In this document: piece after piece, positions 27,956 through 37,133 of the stretch
Layout: every line of letters starts with the position of its first letter
Position numbering within the stretch: position 1 is the stretch's first letter
Source: Alphaproteobacteria bacterium
GTDB taxonomy: Bacteria > Pseudomonadota > Alphaproteobacteria > Micropepsales > Micropepsaceae
Assembly: GCA_019245415.1 (NCBI GenBank)
Contig: JAFARO010000012.1
Coordinates: 1 to 64,000 of the forward strand
DNA: 64,000 bases
Direction of reading: 5' to 3'
The notes under the pieces: model-generated
Database searches by the model: none
What the model was told of the DNA's origin: nothing
What the model saw: only the letters and a program-made list of their open reading frames with translations
Program-made: the position numbers and the translations under genes

Positions 27956-29080
27956 ATGACACTGCTGAAAACTTTGCGCGCCTCGGCCTTCGCCGCACTC
28001 GCTTCGTGCGGCATCGCCGGCGCGGCCGACGCCGCGCCCAAGCACGTCTTCGTCATCATGATGGAGAACCACGCCTATGACGAGATCATCGGCAACACAA
28101 AGGATGCGCCGTTCATCAACCAACTGGCCTCGCAGTACAATTTGGAGACCGAATATTACGGTGTGACCCATCCGAGCTTGCCGAACTATCTGGCGCTGGC
28201 GTCGGGCGATTTCCAGGGCATTTTCGACGACTGCCCCGCGGGCACCACCGTCACCTGCGCGCCGGAAGAGTTCGTGCCGGATTCGGGCGACAACACCGCG
28301 GGACACTTCCTTACCAAGAAGGAAACCCGGATCGCCACCAACCAGGTGCACTGGTTCAAGGGCGACAACATCGTCGATGTCCTGGAAAACCACGGCATGA
28401 GCTGGAAGGGCTATTTCCAGTCGATGCCGCAGGGAGGCTACGACGTGGAGTATTGGCCGGTCATCAACGGCACCACCGTCAAGCTCTATGCCCAGAAGCA
28501 CAACCCGTTTCTGTACTTCAGCGATATCCGCAATTCGGATCGGCGGCTTTCGCAGATCGTCCCGTTCAAGAAGAACTTCGAGGACGATCTCGTTTCCGGC
28601 AACGTGCCGGACTTCGTCTTCATCGCGCCCGATCAGTGCCACGACATGCACGGCATCAGCCCCGACCAGGCGGCATTGATCGATCTGCCCAAATGCGGCT
28701 ATCCGGATTCCGGACTCGATCACGGCGCGATTCAGCTCGGCGACCAATTCCTCAAGGACACCGTGACCAAGATCATGAGCTCCAGCGTCTGGCAGAAGGG
28801 CTCGTCGTCCATCGTCATCGTCTGGGACGAGGACGATTATTCGGGCTTCGCCGGATGCTGCAGCAGCCCGGTCGGCAGGCACGGCATCGTGCTCGGCGGG
28901 GCGCGCGTGCCGATGATCGTGATCAACTCGGGCGACACGGGCGAGAACCCGACTGAGCTCAATGTGCCGGCCAATCACTACGCGCTGCTGGCGACCATCG
29001 AGGCGTTGTGGGGCCTGCCGTGTCTGGGCAACAGCTGCAGCATCGAGGAGAGCGGACAGCTTCAAAGCATGTTCCGCTAG
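27956..29080 (+). CDS. Secreted phosphoesterase (phospholipase C / acid phosphatase family)
   Basis: A 374-residue exported protein. The signal peptide covers about residues 1-26 (ending ADA). The mature N-terminus HVFVIMMENHAYDEIIG has the Glu-Asn pair that binds metal in the phosphoesterase family (PF04185). Later metal or active-site segments are THPSLPNYLALASG, FIAPDQCHDMHG and IVWDEDDYSG. The ATG at 27956 is preceded by AAGGGGA; the open frame upstream belongs to the end of glnE in another frame. Likely substrates are phosphate monoesters or phospholipids. No phosphate-regulation (Pho) box was recognised. Confidence 0.85.
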   Translation: MTLLKTLRASAFAALASCGIAGAADAAPKHVFVIMMENHAYDEIIGNTKDAPFINQLASQYNLETEYYGVTHPSLPNYLALASGDFQGIFDDCPAGTTVTCAPEEFVPDSGDNTAGHFLTKKETRIATNQVHWFKGDNIVDVLENHGMSWKGYFQSMPQGGYDVEYWPVINGTTVKLYAQKHNPFLYFSDIRNSDRRLSQIVPFKKNFEDDLVSGNVPDFVFIAPDQCHDMHGISPDQAALIDLPKCGYPDSGLDHGAIQLGDQFLKDTVTKIMSSSVWQKGSSSIVIVWDEDDYSGFAGCCSSPVGRHGIVLGGARVPMIVINSGDTGENPTELNVPANHYALLATIEALWGLPCLGNSCSIEESGQLQSMFR

Positions 29081-29463
29081 GCGTTGTTTCCGCCTTCGGA
29101 TCGGGGGCCGCGCAGGTCGCGCGGCCTCCGCCTTCGCGGGTTCGACGTGCGTTATTGCGAATTTCGAATTCAATTCCCGTCCACTTTCGACCTGGATTTC
29201 GGACGCAATTCGAGCGCTCCTTGGAGCCGCGTTCGATTTTTGTGCATCGCAGCAAGCGGCGGAATTTATTTTTTCGCTGGGTTCGTCGCTGTCTTCCTTC
29301 TTCCTCGCGAACGCCAAGAACCCAGCCGCGCCGCGCACTCTCGCGTGCCGCGCCGGAGCCGGTTTCGTCGTCTCGCACCTGTGGGGATTTAGCGCAGATG
29401 GCGTTTCGACCGTGACGGTTCAAGGGGTGGCCGAAAATATTTTTCGCTGCGCTGCAGCGTGGG
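29081..29463. other. Convergent intergenic region without a gene
   Basis: About 380 bases between the phosphoesterase (plus) and the ABC transporter operon (minus). Apart from the hairpin at its left end it holds no open frame with believable codon use. Its middle (29150-29290) is richer in A and T than the flanks, with several TTTCG/CGAATT-like stretches. I see no RNA gene or known repeat. Confidence 0.5.
29106..29126 (+). terminator. Hairpin after the phosphoesterase gene
   Basis: A perfect 8-base stem GGCCGCGC / GCGCGGCC with a 5-base loop lies 26 bases past the stop codon. No T-run follows, so termination would be weak or Rho-assisted. Confidence 0.35.
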
Positions 29464-30534
29464 TCACCCATCGTCGCGGGGCAGCACGACGACGGCGTCC
29501 TGCGGCCAGGAGAGATGAACCGTGTCGCCGATCCGGCGCGGCGGGCCTTGGCGGTCGTGGTTCTGCTCGGCGACCGCGACAGGCGCCGCCAGGCCCTGGA
29601 CCGCCACCTGGACATGGTTGCGCTCGCCGAGATAGGCGGAGGCGGCAATGGTGCCTGGGACGCCTTCGTCCCCCAGCACGATCTTCTCCGGACGGAGCGC
29701 AACCAGCACGGCGGCGTGGGCCGCGTGCGCCGCGCGCGCGCGCATCGTGCCAAGCGGCCCCGCATCCATCACGGCGATCTCTCCCGCGCGCGAGACCACC
29801 TTGGCGTCGAAGAAATTCATCGTGCCGATGAAATCGGCCACTTCGCGGCAGTTCGGCGCCTCGTAAAGCGTGCGCGGATCTGCAATCTGCAACACCTTGC
29901 CCGCCGACATCACCGCGATGCGGTCGGACATCGACAGCGCCTCTTCCTGATCGTGGGTGACGAAGACGAAGGTGATGCCGACGCTCTTCTGCAGCTGGCG
30001 CAATTCGATCTGCATCGATTCGCGAAGACGCTTGTCGAGCGCGCCGAGAGGCTCATCGAGGAGGAGCACCTTGGGCCTGAGGATCAGCGCGCGGGCCAGC
30101 GCCACGCGCTGGCGCTGGCCGCCGGAGAGCTGGTCGGCGCGGCGGCGGCCGAAGCCTTCGAGCTTGATCATCGAAAGCGCCTCGTCGACGCGCTGCGCGA
30201 GCGCCGCGCGGGGCAGGCGCGCCTTGCGCAAGCCATAGGCGATATTGTCGAACACATTGAGATGCGGAAAGATCGCGTAGGACTGGAACACCATGTTCGA
30301 GGGGCGCCGGTGGGGCGGCAGGTCGGTGATGTCGGCGCCGTCGACCAGGATGGCGCCGTCGTCGGGGTACTCGAAGCCCGCGATCATGCGCAGAAGCGTG
30401 GTCTTGCCGCAGCCCGAGGGTCCGAGCAGCGAGAAGAACTCGCCGCGCGCGATGGCGAAATCGGCATCGTCGACGGCCGTGACCTCGCCGAAGCGCTTGG
30501 TGATGCTCTTGATACGGATGAAATCCTGGGTCAT
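29464..30534 (-). CDS. potA: ABC transporter ATP-binding protein, polyamine (PotA) type
   Basis: ATPase of an importer for spermidine/putrescine or a related small molecule; 356 residues. The Walker A loop GPSGCGKTT is at about residues 39-47, the Q-loop in MVFQSYAIFPHL, the signature LSGGQRQR near 138, the Walker B LLLDEPLGALD and the switch His in FVTHDQEEA. The C-terminal part (after residue 260) is a TOBE domain typical of PotA/MalK. The ATG at 30534 overlaps the permease stop. It is the last gene of a three-gene operon. Specificity cannot be read from the ATPase alone. Confidence 0.85.
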   Translation of the reverse strand: MTQDFIRIKSITKRFGEVTAVDDADFAIARGEFFSLLGPSGCGKTTLLRMIAGFEYPDDGAILVDGADITDLPPHRRPSNMVFQSYAIFPHLNVFDNIAYGLRKARLPRAALAQRVDEALSMIKLEGFGRRRADQLSGGQRQRVALARALILRPKVLLLDEPLGALDKRLRESMQIELRQLQKSVGITFVFVTHDQEEALSMSDRIAVMSAGKVLQIADPRTLYEAPNCREVADFIGTMNFFDAKVVSRAGEIAVMDAGPLGTMRARAAHAAHAAVLVALRPEKIVLGDEGVPGTIAASAYLGERNHVQVAVQGLAAPVAVAEQNHDRQGPPRRIGDTVHLSWPQDAVVVLPRDDG

Positions 30535-31340
30535 GCGCCCACCACCACGCGGCCCTTCTGGCCGAGGCTTCGCACCCACTCCGCCGTCACCACCAGCACG
30601 CAGGAGACGAGCAGGATCAGCGCGCCCAGCGCGAGCACCGTCGGCAGCTTGTAGGGGAAGCGCAGCTGCGCCCAGATGTAGATCGGCAAGGTCACCTGCG
30701 TGCCGGCGAGGAAATAGGCGATGAGGAAATCGTCGAACGAGACCATGAAGGTCAAGAGCAGCGCGGAGACGATGCCCGGCCATGTCAGCGGCAAGGTCAC
30801 GCGCAGGAACGTCATCCAGCCGGTCTCGCCGAGGTCCAGCGAGGCCTCTTCCAGGCTCGGATCGAAGCCTTCCATGCGCGACATCAAGACGGTGATGGCG
30901 AACGGCACGCAGACGATGACGTGTCCCACCACCACGGTCGCCAGCGACAGCGGGATCTGCGCGGTGTTGAGCACGATGAGCAGGGAGATGCCGAGCACGA
31001 TCTCGGGGATGAACAGCGGCAGATTGACGAAGCCGATCCAGGCGCCTTTGCCCGCAAGCTTATAGCGCGTCAGCGCCTTGGCGGCGGGAAGCCCGAGCAA
31101 GGTCGCGGTCAGCGCCGCGGCCGCGCCGACTTTCAGGCTGTTGGCGAGCGCGTGCTGCACGTCGCGGTCCGCCCACATCTGCGCGTACCAGTGGGTGGTG
31201 AAGGCGCTGAGCGGAAAGGCGATGAACATCGAATTGTTGAACGAGAACAGCGGCAGGAACAGCACCGGCAGATAGAGGAAGGCGAGATAGCACACCGCAT
31301 AGGCCAGAAGGCCATATCCCCGCCGCGGCCTGCGCCTCAT
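30531..31340 (-). CDS. potC: ABC transporter permease, PotC type
   Basis: Inner-membrane permease of 269 residues with about six membrane segments. The EAA loop that contacts the ATPase reads EEASLDLGETGWMTFLRVTLPL, of which EEASLDLGE and the conserved Gly and LP are typical of PotC/PotI. The N-terminus has a basic start then a hydrophobic helix (LLAYAVCYLAFLYLPVLFL). It overlaps the second permease upstream and potA downstream by four bases each (ATGA), so the three are translationally coupled. Confidence 0.85.
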   Translation of the reverse strand: MRRRPRRGYGLLAYAVCYLAFLYLPVLFLPLFSFNNSMFIAFPLSAFTTHWYAQMWADRDVQHALANSLKVGAAAALTATLLGLPAAKALTRYKLAGKGAWIGFVNLPLFIPEIVLGISLLIVLNTAQIPLSLATVVVGHVIVCVPFAITVLMSRMEGFDPSLEEASLDLGETGWMTFLRVTLPLTWPGIVSALLLTFMVSFDDFLIAYFLAGTQVTLPIYIWAQLRFPYKLPTVLALGALILLVSCVLVVTAEWVRSLGQKGRVVVGA

Positions 31341-32251
31341 CGTACCCTCGCCGCGGCGAAACGCACCGCCTGGACCGCGAAGACGGTGATGAGGCCGACG
31401 ATCGCCATGCTCGCCATCGCCAAGGCCGCGCCCAGGGGCCAGTTGCCGATCTTGTCGAACATCACCTCGATGACGTTGGCGATCATCACGCCCTTGGCGC
31501 CGCCGACCAGCGCCGGCGTGACGTAGTCGCCCGTCGTCGGCACGAAGATGATCACCGCGGCGCCGAGCACGCCGGGCAGCGACAGCGGCAGGGTGATGCG
31601 CAGGAAGCGCCTGAGCGCGCCGTCGCCCAGATCGGCCGCCGCCTCCAGCAGCGAGCGGTCGATCTTCTCGAGCGAGACATAGATGGGAAGGATCGCGAAT
31701 GCCGCCCAGGCATGCGCCAGGGTCACCACCACGGCGGTCGGGTTGTAGAGCAGGAACTCGAGGGGGCTATGGATCAGCCCGAGCTTCATCAGCCCGGAAT
31801 TGATCACCCCGTTGTAGCCGAGGATGACCTTCCAGGCGAAGACGCGCAGCAGATAGCTGGTCCAGAACGGGATGGTGAGCAGGATCAGCCAGATGAATTT
31901 CGAGCGCTCCACCCGGAAGGCGACGAAATAGGCCATCGGATAGGCGAGCAGCACGGTAACCGCCGTCACGATCCCCGAGATCGCGAGCGAGCGATAGAAC
32001 AGGCTGCGGTAGCTCGGCCGCCCCAGCGCATGGGCGTACTGGTCCAGGGTGAAATGCGTGTCCAGCAGCAATCCGTATTGCGACCAGAAACTGTACAGCG
32101 CCAGGAGCACCAGCGGCGCCGCCAGCGCCACCGCCATGGCGATCATGGTGGGGCCGAGCAGGGCCGCGGCGCGGGAGTCCTCGGAGCGGCGAAAGCGGGC
32201 GGCCAAGCGCTGCCCCAAGCCTGTCGCGCCCGTCCCTGACCCTGCCGCCAT
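31337..32251 (-). CDS. potB: ABC transporter permease, PotB type
   Basis: Inner-membrane permease of 304 residues, the first gene of the operon. About six membrane segments are visible (first: MIAMAVALAAPLVLLALYSFW). The EAA loop reads LEAAADLGDGALRRF followed by ITLPLSLPGV. It begins with a Gly/Arg-rich stretch before the first helix. A periplasmic binding protein normally accompanies these genes but none lies next to it: upstream is a divergent type I secretion operon. Spermidine/putrescine transport is the family default; other small cations or amino compounds are possible. Confidence 0.83.
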   Translation of the reverse strand: MAAGSGTGATGLGQRLAARFRRSEDSRAAALLGPTMIAMAVALAAPLVLLALYSFWSQYGLLLDTHFTLDQYAHALGRPSYRSLFYRSLAISGIVTAVTVLLAYPMAYFVAFRVERSKFIWLILLTIPFWTSYLLRVFAWKVILGYNGVINSGLMKLGLIHSPLEFLLYNPTAVVVTLAHAWAAFAILPIYVSLEKIDRSLLEAAADLGDGALRRFLRITLPLSLPGVLGAAVIIFVPTTGDYVTPALVGGAKGVMIANVIEVMFDKIGNWPLGAALAMASMAIVGLITVFAVQAVRFAAARVR

Positions 32252-32523
32252 GTCGCCCGAAACCGCCCCGCTTCAAGCCACTCTGCGGCGTCCGGGGCCG
32301 GATTTCCAGTGACCGGATGTCCAGGAAACCTTTAGGCGACTCTACCTTTGCTTTTTGGTCTGCGTGTCTGTACGAAAGCGGCGCTGGGACCTCGTAGGCT
32401 GCTGATCTCTCGACGTTTTTCCGGCCCGCCCGTATATTCGACCAGCGGGCGAAGCGCGAATGAGACCGCTGGGCGGCTCAGACCCGCCAGGCTCCAGCTA
32501 GGGCTGTCGAAAGAGGGCGTTCG
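32252..32523. promoter_or_regulatory. Divergent promoter region between transporter and secretion operons
   Basis: About 270 bases separate the potB-like gene (minus) from the TolC-like gene (plus), so both promoters must lie here. An inverted repeat GCCCGC/GCGGGC is at 32424-32429 and 32445-32450, bracketing the A+T-rich CGTATATTCG. I cannot assign -35/-10 elements with confidence. No coding sequence is apparent. Confidence 0.4.
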
Positions 32524-33924
32524 TTGATACGGGGCATCACCTGGAAAGCGCTGCTTGCCGTATCGGCCGTGCTCCTGGCCGAGCCCGCGGTCGCCGACCG
32601 CTTTACGCTCGCCGATGCTCTGGCGATGGCGTACGAGCACAACCCGGAGCTTGCGGCTGCGCGCGCGAAAACGCGCGCCGCCGACGACGCGGTGGCGGAA
32701 GCGCGCGGCAACTACCGTCCCACGATCAACGTCACCGGGTCCTACGGCTACACGCGCGTCGACGAACTCGGGCTCTACAACCAAAGAAAGACGACGAGCT
32801 CCGCGACGGAACTTACGCCGACTCTGGGGCGTGCCACACTCGTGCAGCCTGTCTATACCGGCGGCCAGGCTTACGCTCAGACACAAAGGGCCATCGCGCT
32901 GGTGCGCGCAGCGCGCGCCGATCTGCTCAATGCCGAGCAGCAGATCCTGTTCGCGGCCACCCAGGCCTATATGGACACGGTGCGCGATGCCGACGGGCTT
33001 CGCCTGCACAGGAGCGATGTCGACGTGCTGACGCGCCAGCGCGATGCGACCAAAACCCAGCTCGATGCCGGCGCCGCCACCCGCACCGATCTCGACGAGA
33101 CCGACGTGCGCCTGGCCGGCGCCAAGGCCGAGCTTGCCCAGGCCGAATCCCAGCTGGCGCAGAGCCGCGACAATTTCGAGCGCATCATCGGCCGCGCGCC
33201 GGAGACCTTGGAGCAGGCGCCGTCGCTGCCCAGGCTGCCCGGCACGCAGGAACAGGCGCTGGCCTTCGCCCTCAAACTCTCGCCGCGCATCCAGGGCGCG
33301 CAGGCGAACGACAAGGCGGCGCAATACGGCATCGATAATGCGGTCGGCGCAACGCTGCCGCATGGCTCAATCGTCGCGGACTACAATTACGGCTCAGACG
33401 CGCTCACCAATCCGTTTTCGTTCAAAACAAAAGCCGGAATTTTCGACGTGCTGGGCCAACTCAATATCCCGCTCTATCAGGGCGGCGCGGAGGACGCGCG
33501 CATCCGCGAGGCGAAGGAGCAGCGCGCGCAGACCCGCTTCGGCGTCGTCGATGCCGATCAGGCGACGCGCCAGATCGTCAAGGACAGCTGGGCCACGTTC
33601 CATACCGCGCTGAACGCGGTCGCCTACAATCAGGGACGGGTGGCCGCGAGCGAACGCGCGCTCGACGGCGTGATCCAGCAGCAGCACCAGGGCGAGCGCT
33701 CGATCCTCGACATCCTCAACGCCGAGCAGGAGCGGCTTTCCGCCGAGCTCGCGCTCTCCGCCTCGCGCCATGATATGGTGGTCGGCGCCTATCAATTGCT
33801 GGCGGCCGAGGGGCGGCTGACGGCCGGGACGCTGGGACTCAAGGTGAAGCTGTACGATCCGAACACGCATTACAAAGAGCACAGCGCGAGCTGGATCGAT
33901 TTCGGAAGCGAGGACGACCAGTGA
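32524..33924 (+). CDS. TolC-family outer-membrane secretion channel
   Basis: A 466-residue outer-membrane channel protein of a type I secretion system. It begins with TTG at 32524, with GAAAGAGGG about 7 bases before it. A signal peptide covers about residues 1-23. The mature part has the two TolC repeats: FTLADALAMAYEHNPELAAAR with a partner around residue 225-260 (LPGTQEQALAFALKLSPRIQ), long coiled helices and NYRPTINVTGSYGYT at the start of the first barrel strand. The stop overlaps the next gene (GTGA), so it is coupled to the ABC exporter. Confidence 0.9.
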   Translation: MIRGITWKALLAVSAVLLAEPAVADRFTLADALAMAYEHNPELAAARAKTRAADDAVAEARGNYRPTINVTGSYGYTRVDELGLYNQRKTTSSATELTPTLGRATLVQPVYTGGQAYAQTQRAIALVRAARADLLNAEQQILFAATQAYMDTVRDADGLRLHRSDVDVLTRQRDATKTQLDAGAATRTDLDETDVRLAGAKAELAQAESQLAQSRDNFERIIGRAPETLEQAPSLPRLPGTQEQALAFALKLSPRIQGAQANDKAAQYGIDNAVGATLPHGSIVADYNYGSDALTNPFSFKTKAGIFDVLGQLNIPLYQGGAEDARIREAKEQRAQTRFGVVDADQATRQIVKDSWATFHTALNAVAYNQGRVAASERALDGVIQQQHQGERSILDILNAEQERLSAELALSASRHDMVVGAYQLLAAEGRLTAGTLGLKVKLYDPNTHYKEHSASWIDFGSEDDQ

Positions 33925-35684
33925 GCGCCGCCGGCCGCCGTCCGCGTCCGCTTCACGACGCGCTCTTCGCCAACCGCAGGCTGATGCTGATGGGGCTCGC
34001 CTTCAGCGCAGCGATGAGTCTTCTGGCGCTGACCACCTCGTTCTACATGCTGCAGGTCTATGACCGCGTCCTGACCAGCCGCAGCGCCGAGACGCTCGCC
34101 CTGCTCACCATCATCGCCGCCGTCGCGATCGCGGTGTTCTCGTGGCTGGACTCCCTGCGCCTGCGCCTGATGCAGCGCATCGCGCTGCGCACCGCCGACG
34201 CGCTCGGGCGCAAGATCCTGCGCGCCATGGTCGCGGCCGCCTCCCAGACCGGCGGCGCGCTCAGCCGCAACGGCCTGCGCGACCTGGAGACGGTCAAGAA
34301 CTTCATCGGCAGCCCCGCCGTCAACACGTTGATGGACGCGCCGTTCACGCTGGTCTTCCTCGTCGTCCTGGCGCTGCTGCACTGGCTGCTGCTGGTGGTC
34401 GTGCTGATCGGCGGCGCGATCCTGGTGGGGCTGGCCTGGGCCGGCCAGCGCCTCACCAATCCCTCGCTGATCCAGGCCATCGAGCTCCAGGCGCGCACGC
34501 ACAATTTCGCCGAGGATGCGCTGCGCAACGCCGACGTGCTCGAGGGCATGGGCATGTCGGCGACCTTCGTCGAGCGCTGGCACGCGCAATGGATCGCCTC
34601 GATGCGCAAGGGCACGCTCTCGGCCGACCGCGATTCCAAGCTGACCGCGATGTCGCGCGCCGTGCGCATGCTGATCCAGATCGCGCTGCTCGGCATCGGC
34701 GCGATGCTGATCCTCAATCTCCAGGCGACGGGCGGGATCATGATCGCCGCCTCGATCATCGGCGCGCGCGCGCTCGCGCCGATCGAGACCGGCGTCGCCA
34801 CCTACAAGAGCTTCATCGCGGCGCGCCTGGCCTGGGACCGCATCGAGGACGTGCTCAACAGCTCGCCCCGGCGCGACGAGGGCATGGCGCTGCCGGCGCC
34901 GCAGGGCCGGCTCGGCGCGGCCCGCATCGGATATCTCCATCCCCAGAGCCGCAGGACCATCCTCGCCAACGTCTCCTTCGAGCTTCAGCCCGGCGACTCG
35001 CTGGGCGTGATCGGCCCGTCGGCATCGGGCAAATCGACCCTGGCGCGGTTGCTGGTCGGCGCCTGGCCCTGCACCGCGGGCAGCGTGCGGCTCGACGGCG
35101 CGGACATCTATTCCTGGCCGCGCGCCGAGCTCAGCCGCTTCGTCGGCTATCTGCCGCAGGACGTCGAGCTGTTCGCCGGCACCGTGCGCGAGAACATCGC
35201 GCGCATGGCCGAAGGCGATCCGGCGCTGGTGGTGCAGGCCGCAAGGCTCGCCGGCGCGCACGACATGATCCTGCAGCTTCCCAAAGGCTACGACACCGAG
35301 CTCGGCGGGCGGGGCCTGCGCCTCTCGGGTGGACAGGCGCAGCGGGTCGGCATCGCGCGCGCGCTCTATGGCGAGCCCAAGCTCGTCGTTCTGGACGAGC
35401 CCAACTCCAATCTCGACGCCGCCGGCGAAGAGGCGCTGCTGGCGACGCTGGCGAACCTGAAGAAGGCCGGCGTCACCGTCGTCATCATCGCCCATCGCCC
35501 CAGCATCCTGGCCGGCGTGGACAAGATCTTGGTGCTCAAGCCTGACGGCACCATGGAGACCTTCGGTCCGCGCGCGGAGATCCTGCAGCAATTCACGCGC
35601 CGGCCGGCACCGCCGCCGCAGCCCGCGCAACAGGCCGGCCGCGTCGTCGCGCTCGCGACCCCCGATGCGGGAGGCAAGCCGTGA
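33921..35684 (+). CDS. Type I secretion ABC exporter (PrtD-like)
   Basis: Inner-membrane exporter of 587 residues, one membrane domain fused to one ATPase. About six membrane segments lie in residues 20-320 (for example MLMGLAFSAAMSLLALTTSF). The ATPase shows Walker A GPSASGKST near residue 364, signature LSGGQAQRVGIARAL near 469 and Walker B VVLDEPNSNLD. There is no N-terminal C39 peptidase, so it is of the PrtD/LapB-less type that handles proteins with an uncleaved C-terminal signal. The start is GTG overlapping the upstream stop. Confidence 0.92.
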   Translation: MSAAGRRPRPLHDALFANRRLMLMGLAFSAAMSLLALTTSFYMLQVYDRVLTSRSAETLALLTIIAAVAIAVFSWLDSLRLRLMQRIALRTADALGRKILRAMVAAASQTGGALSRNGLRDLETVKNFIGSPAVNTLMDAPFTLVFLVVLALLHWLLLVVVLIGGAILVGLAWAGQRLTNPSLIQAIELQARTHNFAEDALRNADVLEGMGMSATFVERWHAQWIASMRKGTLSADRDSKLTAMSRAVRMLIQIALLGIGAMLILNLQATGGIMIAASIIGARALAPIETGVATYKSFIAARLAWDRIEDVLNSSPRRDEGMALPAPQGRLGAARIGYLHPQSRRTILANVSFELQPGDSLGVIGPSASGKSTLARLLVGAWPCTAGSVRLDGADIYSWPRAELSRFVGYLPQDVELFAGTVRENIARMAEGDPALVVQAARLAGAHDMILQLPKGYDTELGGRGLRLSGGQAQRVGIARALYGEPKLVVLDEPNSNLDAAGEEALLATLANLKKAGVTVVIIAHRPSILAGVDKILVLKPDGTMETFGPRAEILQQFTRRPAPPPQPAQQAGRVVALATPDAGGKP

Positions 35685-37123
35685 GCGAGAAGGCGCAAGC
35701 CGCGTCGCGCGCGCGCCTCGCATGGCCGGGGTTTCTGGCGCGCTGGGGAGCGGCGATCGCACGCGCGCCGTGGTGGCAGCGCATCGCGAAGTTCGTCTTC
35801 CCCGAAGACGAGACCGTCTATGACGATCCGGAATTGGACTTCCTCAATCCGGGCCGGCTGATCCGCGTCGGCGGCATCGTGGTGGCAATGTTCCTGGTGG
35901 GATTCCTGGGCTGGGCCGCGCTCGCGCCGCTCGACAGCGCCATCGTGGCGCAGGGCGTGGTGGTGGTGGAAACCCACCGCAAGTCGATCCAGCATCTCGA
36001 AGGCGGCATCGTGCGCGACATCTTCGTCAAGGACGGCCAGCGCGTGCCGGCCGGCGCCGCGCTGGTGCAGCTCGACGACACCGAGGCGCGCGCGAGCCTC
36101 GACCTCATCCGCGGCGAGGCCGATGCGCTCGCAGCCCAGGAGGCGCGCCTCGAGGCCGAGCGCGACAATGCCGACCACATCTCGTTCCCGCCCGACCTGG
36201 TGTCGCGCAAGGACGATCCGAAGGTCGCCGAGGCGCTGCGCGGCGAGCAGAACACTTTCGACACGCACCGCGCCACGCTCGCCAAGCAGCAGGCGATCTA
36301 CAACCAGCGCATCGGCGAGAACCGGCGCATCGTCGCAGGCCTCGACAGCCAGCAGGATGCCATCGACAAGCAGAGCGCCCTGATCGATCAGGAATCGACG
36401 AGCGTCGAGCAGCTCTACAGCAAGGGACTTTCGACCCTGCCACGGCTGCTGCAGCTGAAGCGCCAGGCGGCCGACCTGACCGGCCAGCACGGCCAGATCG
36501 CCGAGAAGATCGCGCAGGTCAATCTCGACTCCGGCGAGGACGAATTGCAGATCGTCAATCTGCGCAACCAGTTCATGAACGACGTCGTCAAGGATCTGCG
36601 CGACATCCAGACCAAGCGCTTCGAGGCGATGGACCGTCTCCATGCCGCCAAGGACGTGGTGGCGCGGCTTCGGATGACGACCCCGGTCGCGGGCAAGGTG
36701 GTGAACCTGGCGGTGCATTCGCGCGGCGCGGTGATCCGGCCCGGCGACGTGGTGATGGAGATCGTGCCCGTCAACGACCAGCTCGATGTCGAGGCTCATG
36801 TGCGTCCCGAGGACGCCGACCAGGTGCATATCGGCATGTCGGCCAAGGTCAATTTCGGCGCCCACAACCAGCGCCGCCTGCCGATGATCACCGGCGTGGT
36901 GCGCACGCTGTCCGCCGACCGCATCGTCGATCCGCACACCAACCAGCCTTATTTCGCCGTCATCGTCAGCGTCGACCTGCGCCAGCTCAAGGACTATCCG
37001 GAGGTCAAGCTCATTCCGGGCATGCCCGTCGACGTCTCGCTCGATACCGGCGCGCGCACCGCGCTCGACTACTTCGTCGAACCGATCACGAGCGTATTCC
37101 GCCACGGCATGCGCGAACGCTGA
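35681..37123 (+). CDS. HlyD-family membrane fusion protein
   Basis: Periplasmic adaptor of 480 residues that joins the ABC exporter to the TolC-like channel. One membrane segment is at about residues 61-85. A lipoyl-like half motif follows (HLEGGIVRDIFVKDGQRV), then a coiled-coil hairpin from about 130 to 320 and the second lipoyl half with TPVAGKVVNLAVHSRGAV. The C-terminal beta barrel includes PGMPVDVSLDTGARTALDYF. It starts with GTG overlapping the exporter stop. It is the third gene of the operon. Confidence 0.92.
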   Translation: MSEKAQAASRARLAWPGFLARWGAAIARAPWWQRIAKFVFPEDETVYDDPELDFLNPGRLIRVGGIVVAMFLVGFLGWAALAPLDSAIVAQGVVVVETHRKSIQHLEGGIVRDIFVKDGQRVPAGAALVQLDDTEARASLDLIRGEADALAAQEARLEAERDNADHISFPPDLVSRKDDPKVAEALRGEQNTFDTHRATLAKQQAIYNQRIGENRRIVAGLDSQQDAIDKQSALIDQESTSVEQLYSKGLSTLPRLLQLKRQAADLTGQHGQIAEKIAQVNLDSGEDELQIVNLRNQFMNDVVKDLRDIQTKRFEAMDRLHAAKDVVARLRMTTPVAGKVVNLAVHSRGAVIRPGDVVMEIVPVNDQLDVEAHVRPEDADQVHIGMSAKVNFGAHNQRRLPMITGVVRTLSADRIVDPHTNQPYFAVIVSVDLRQLKDYPEVKLIPGMPVDVSLDTGARTALDYFVEPITSVFRHGMRER

Positions 37124-37133
37124 AGAGGACACC

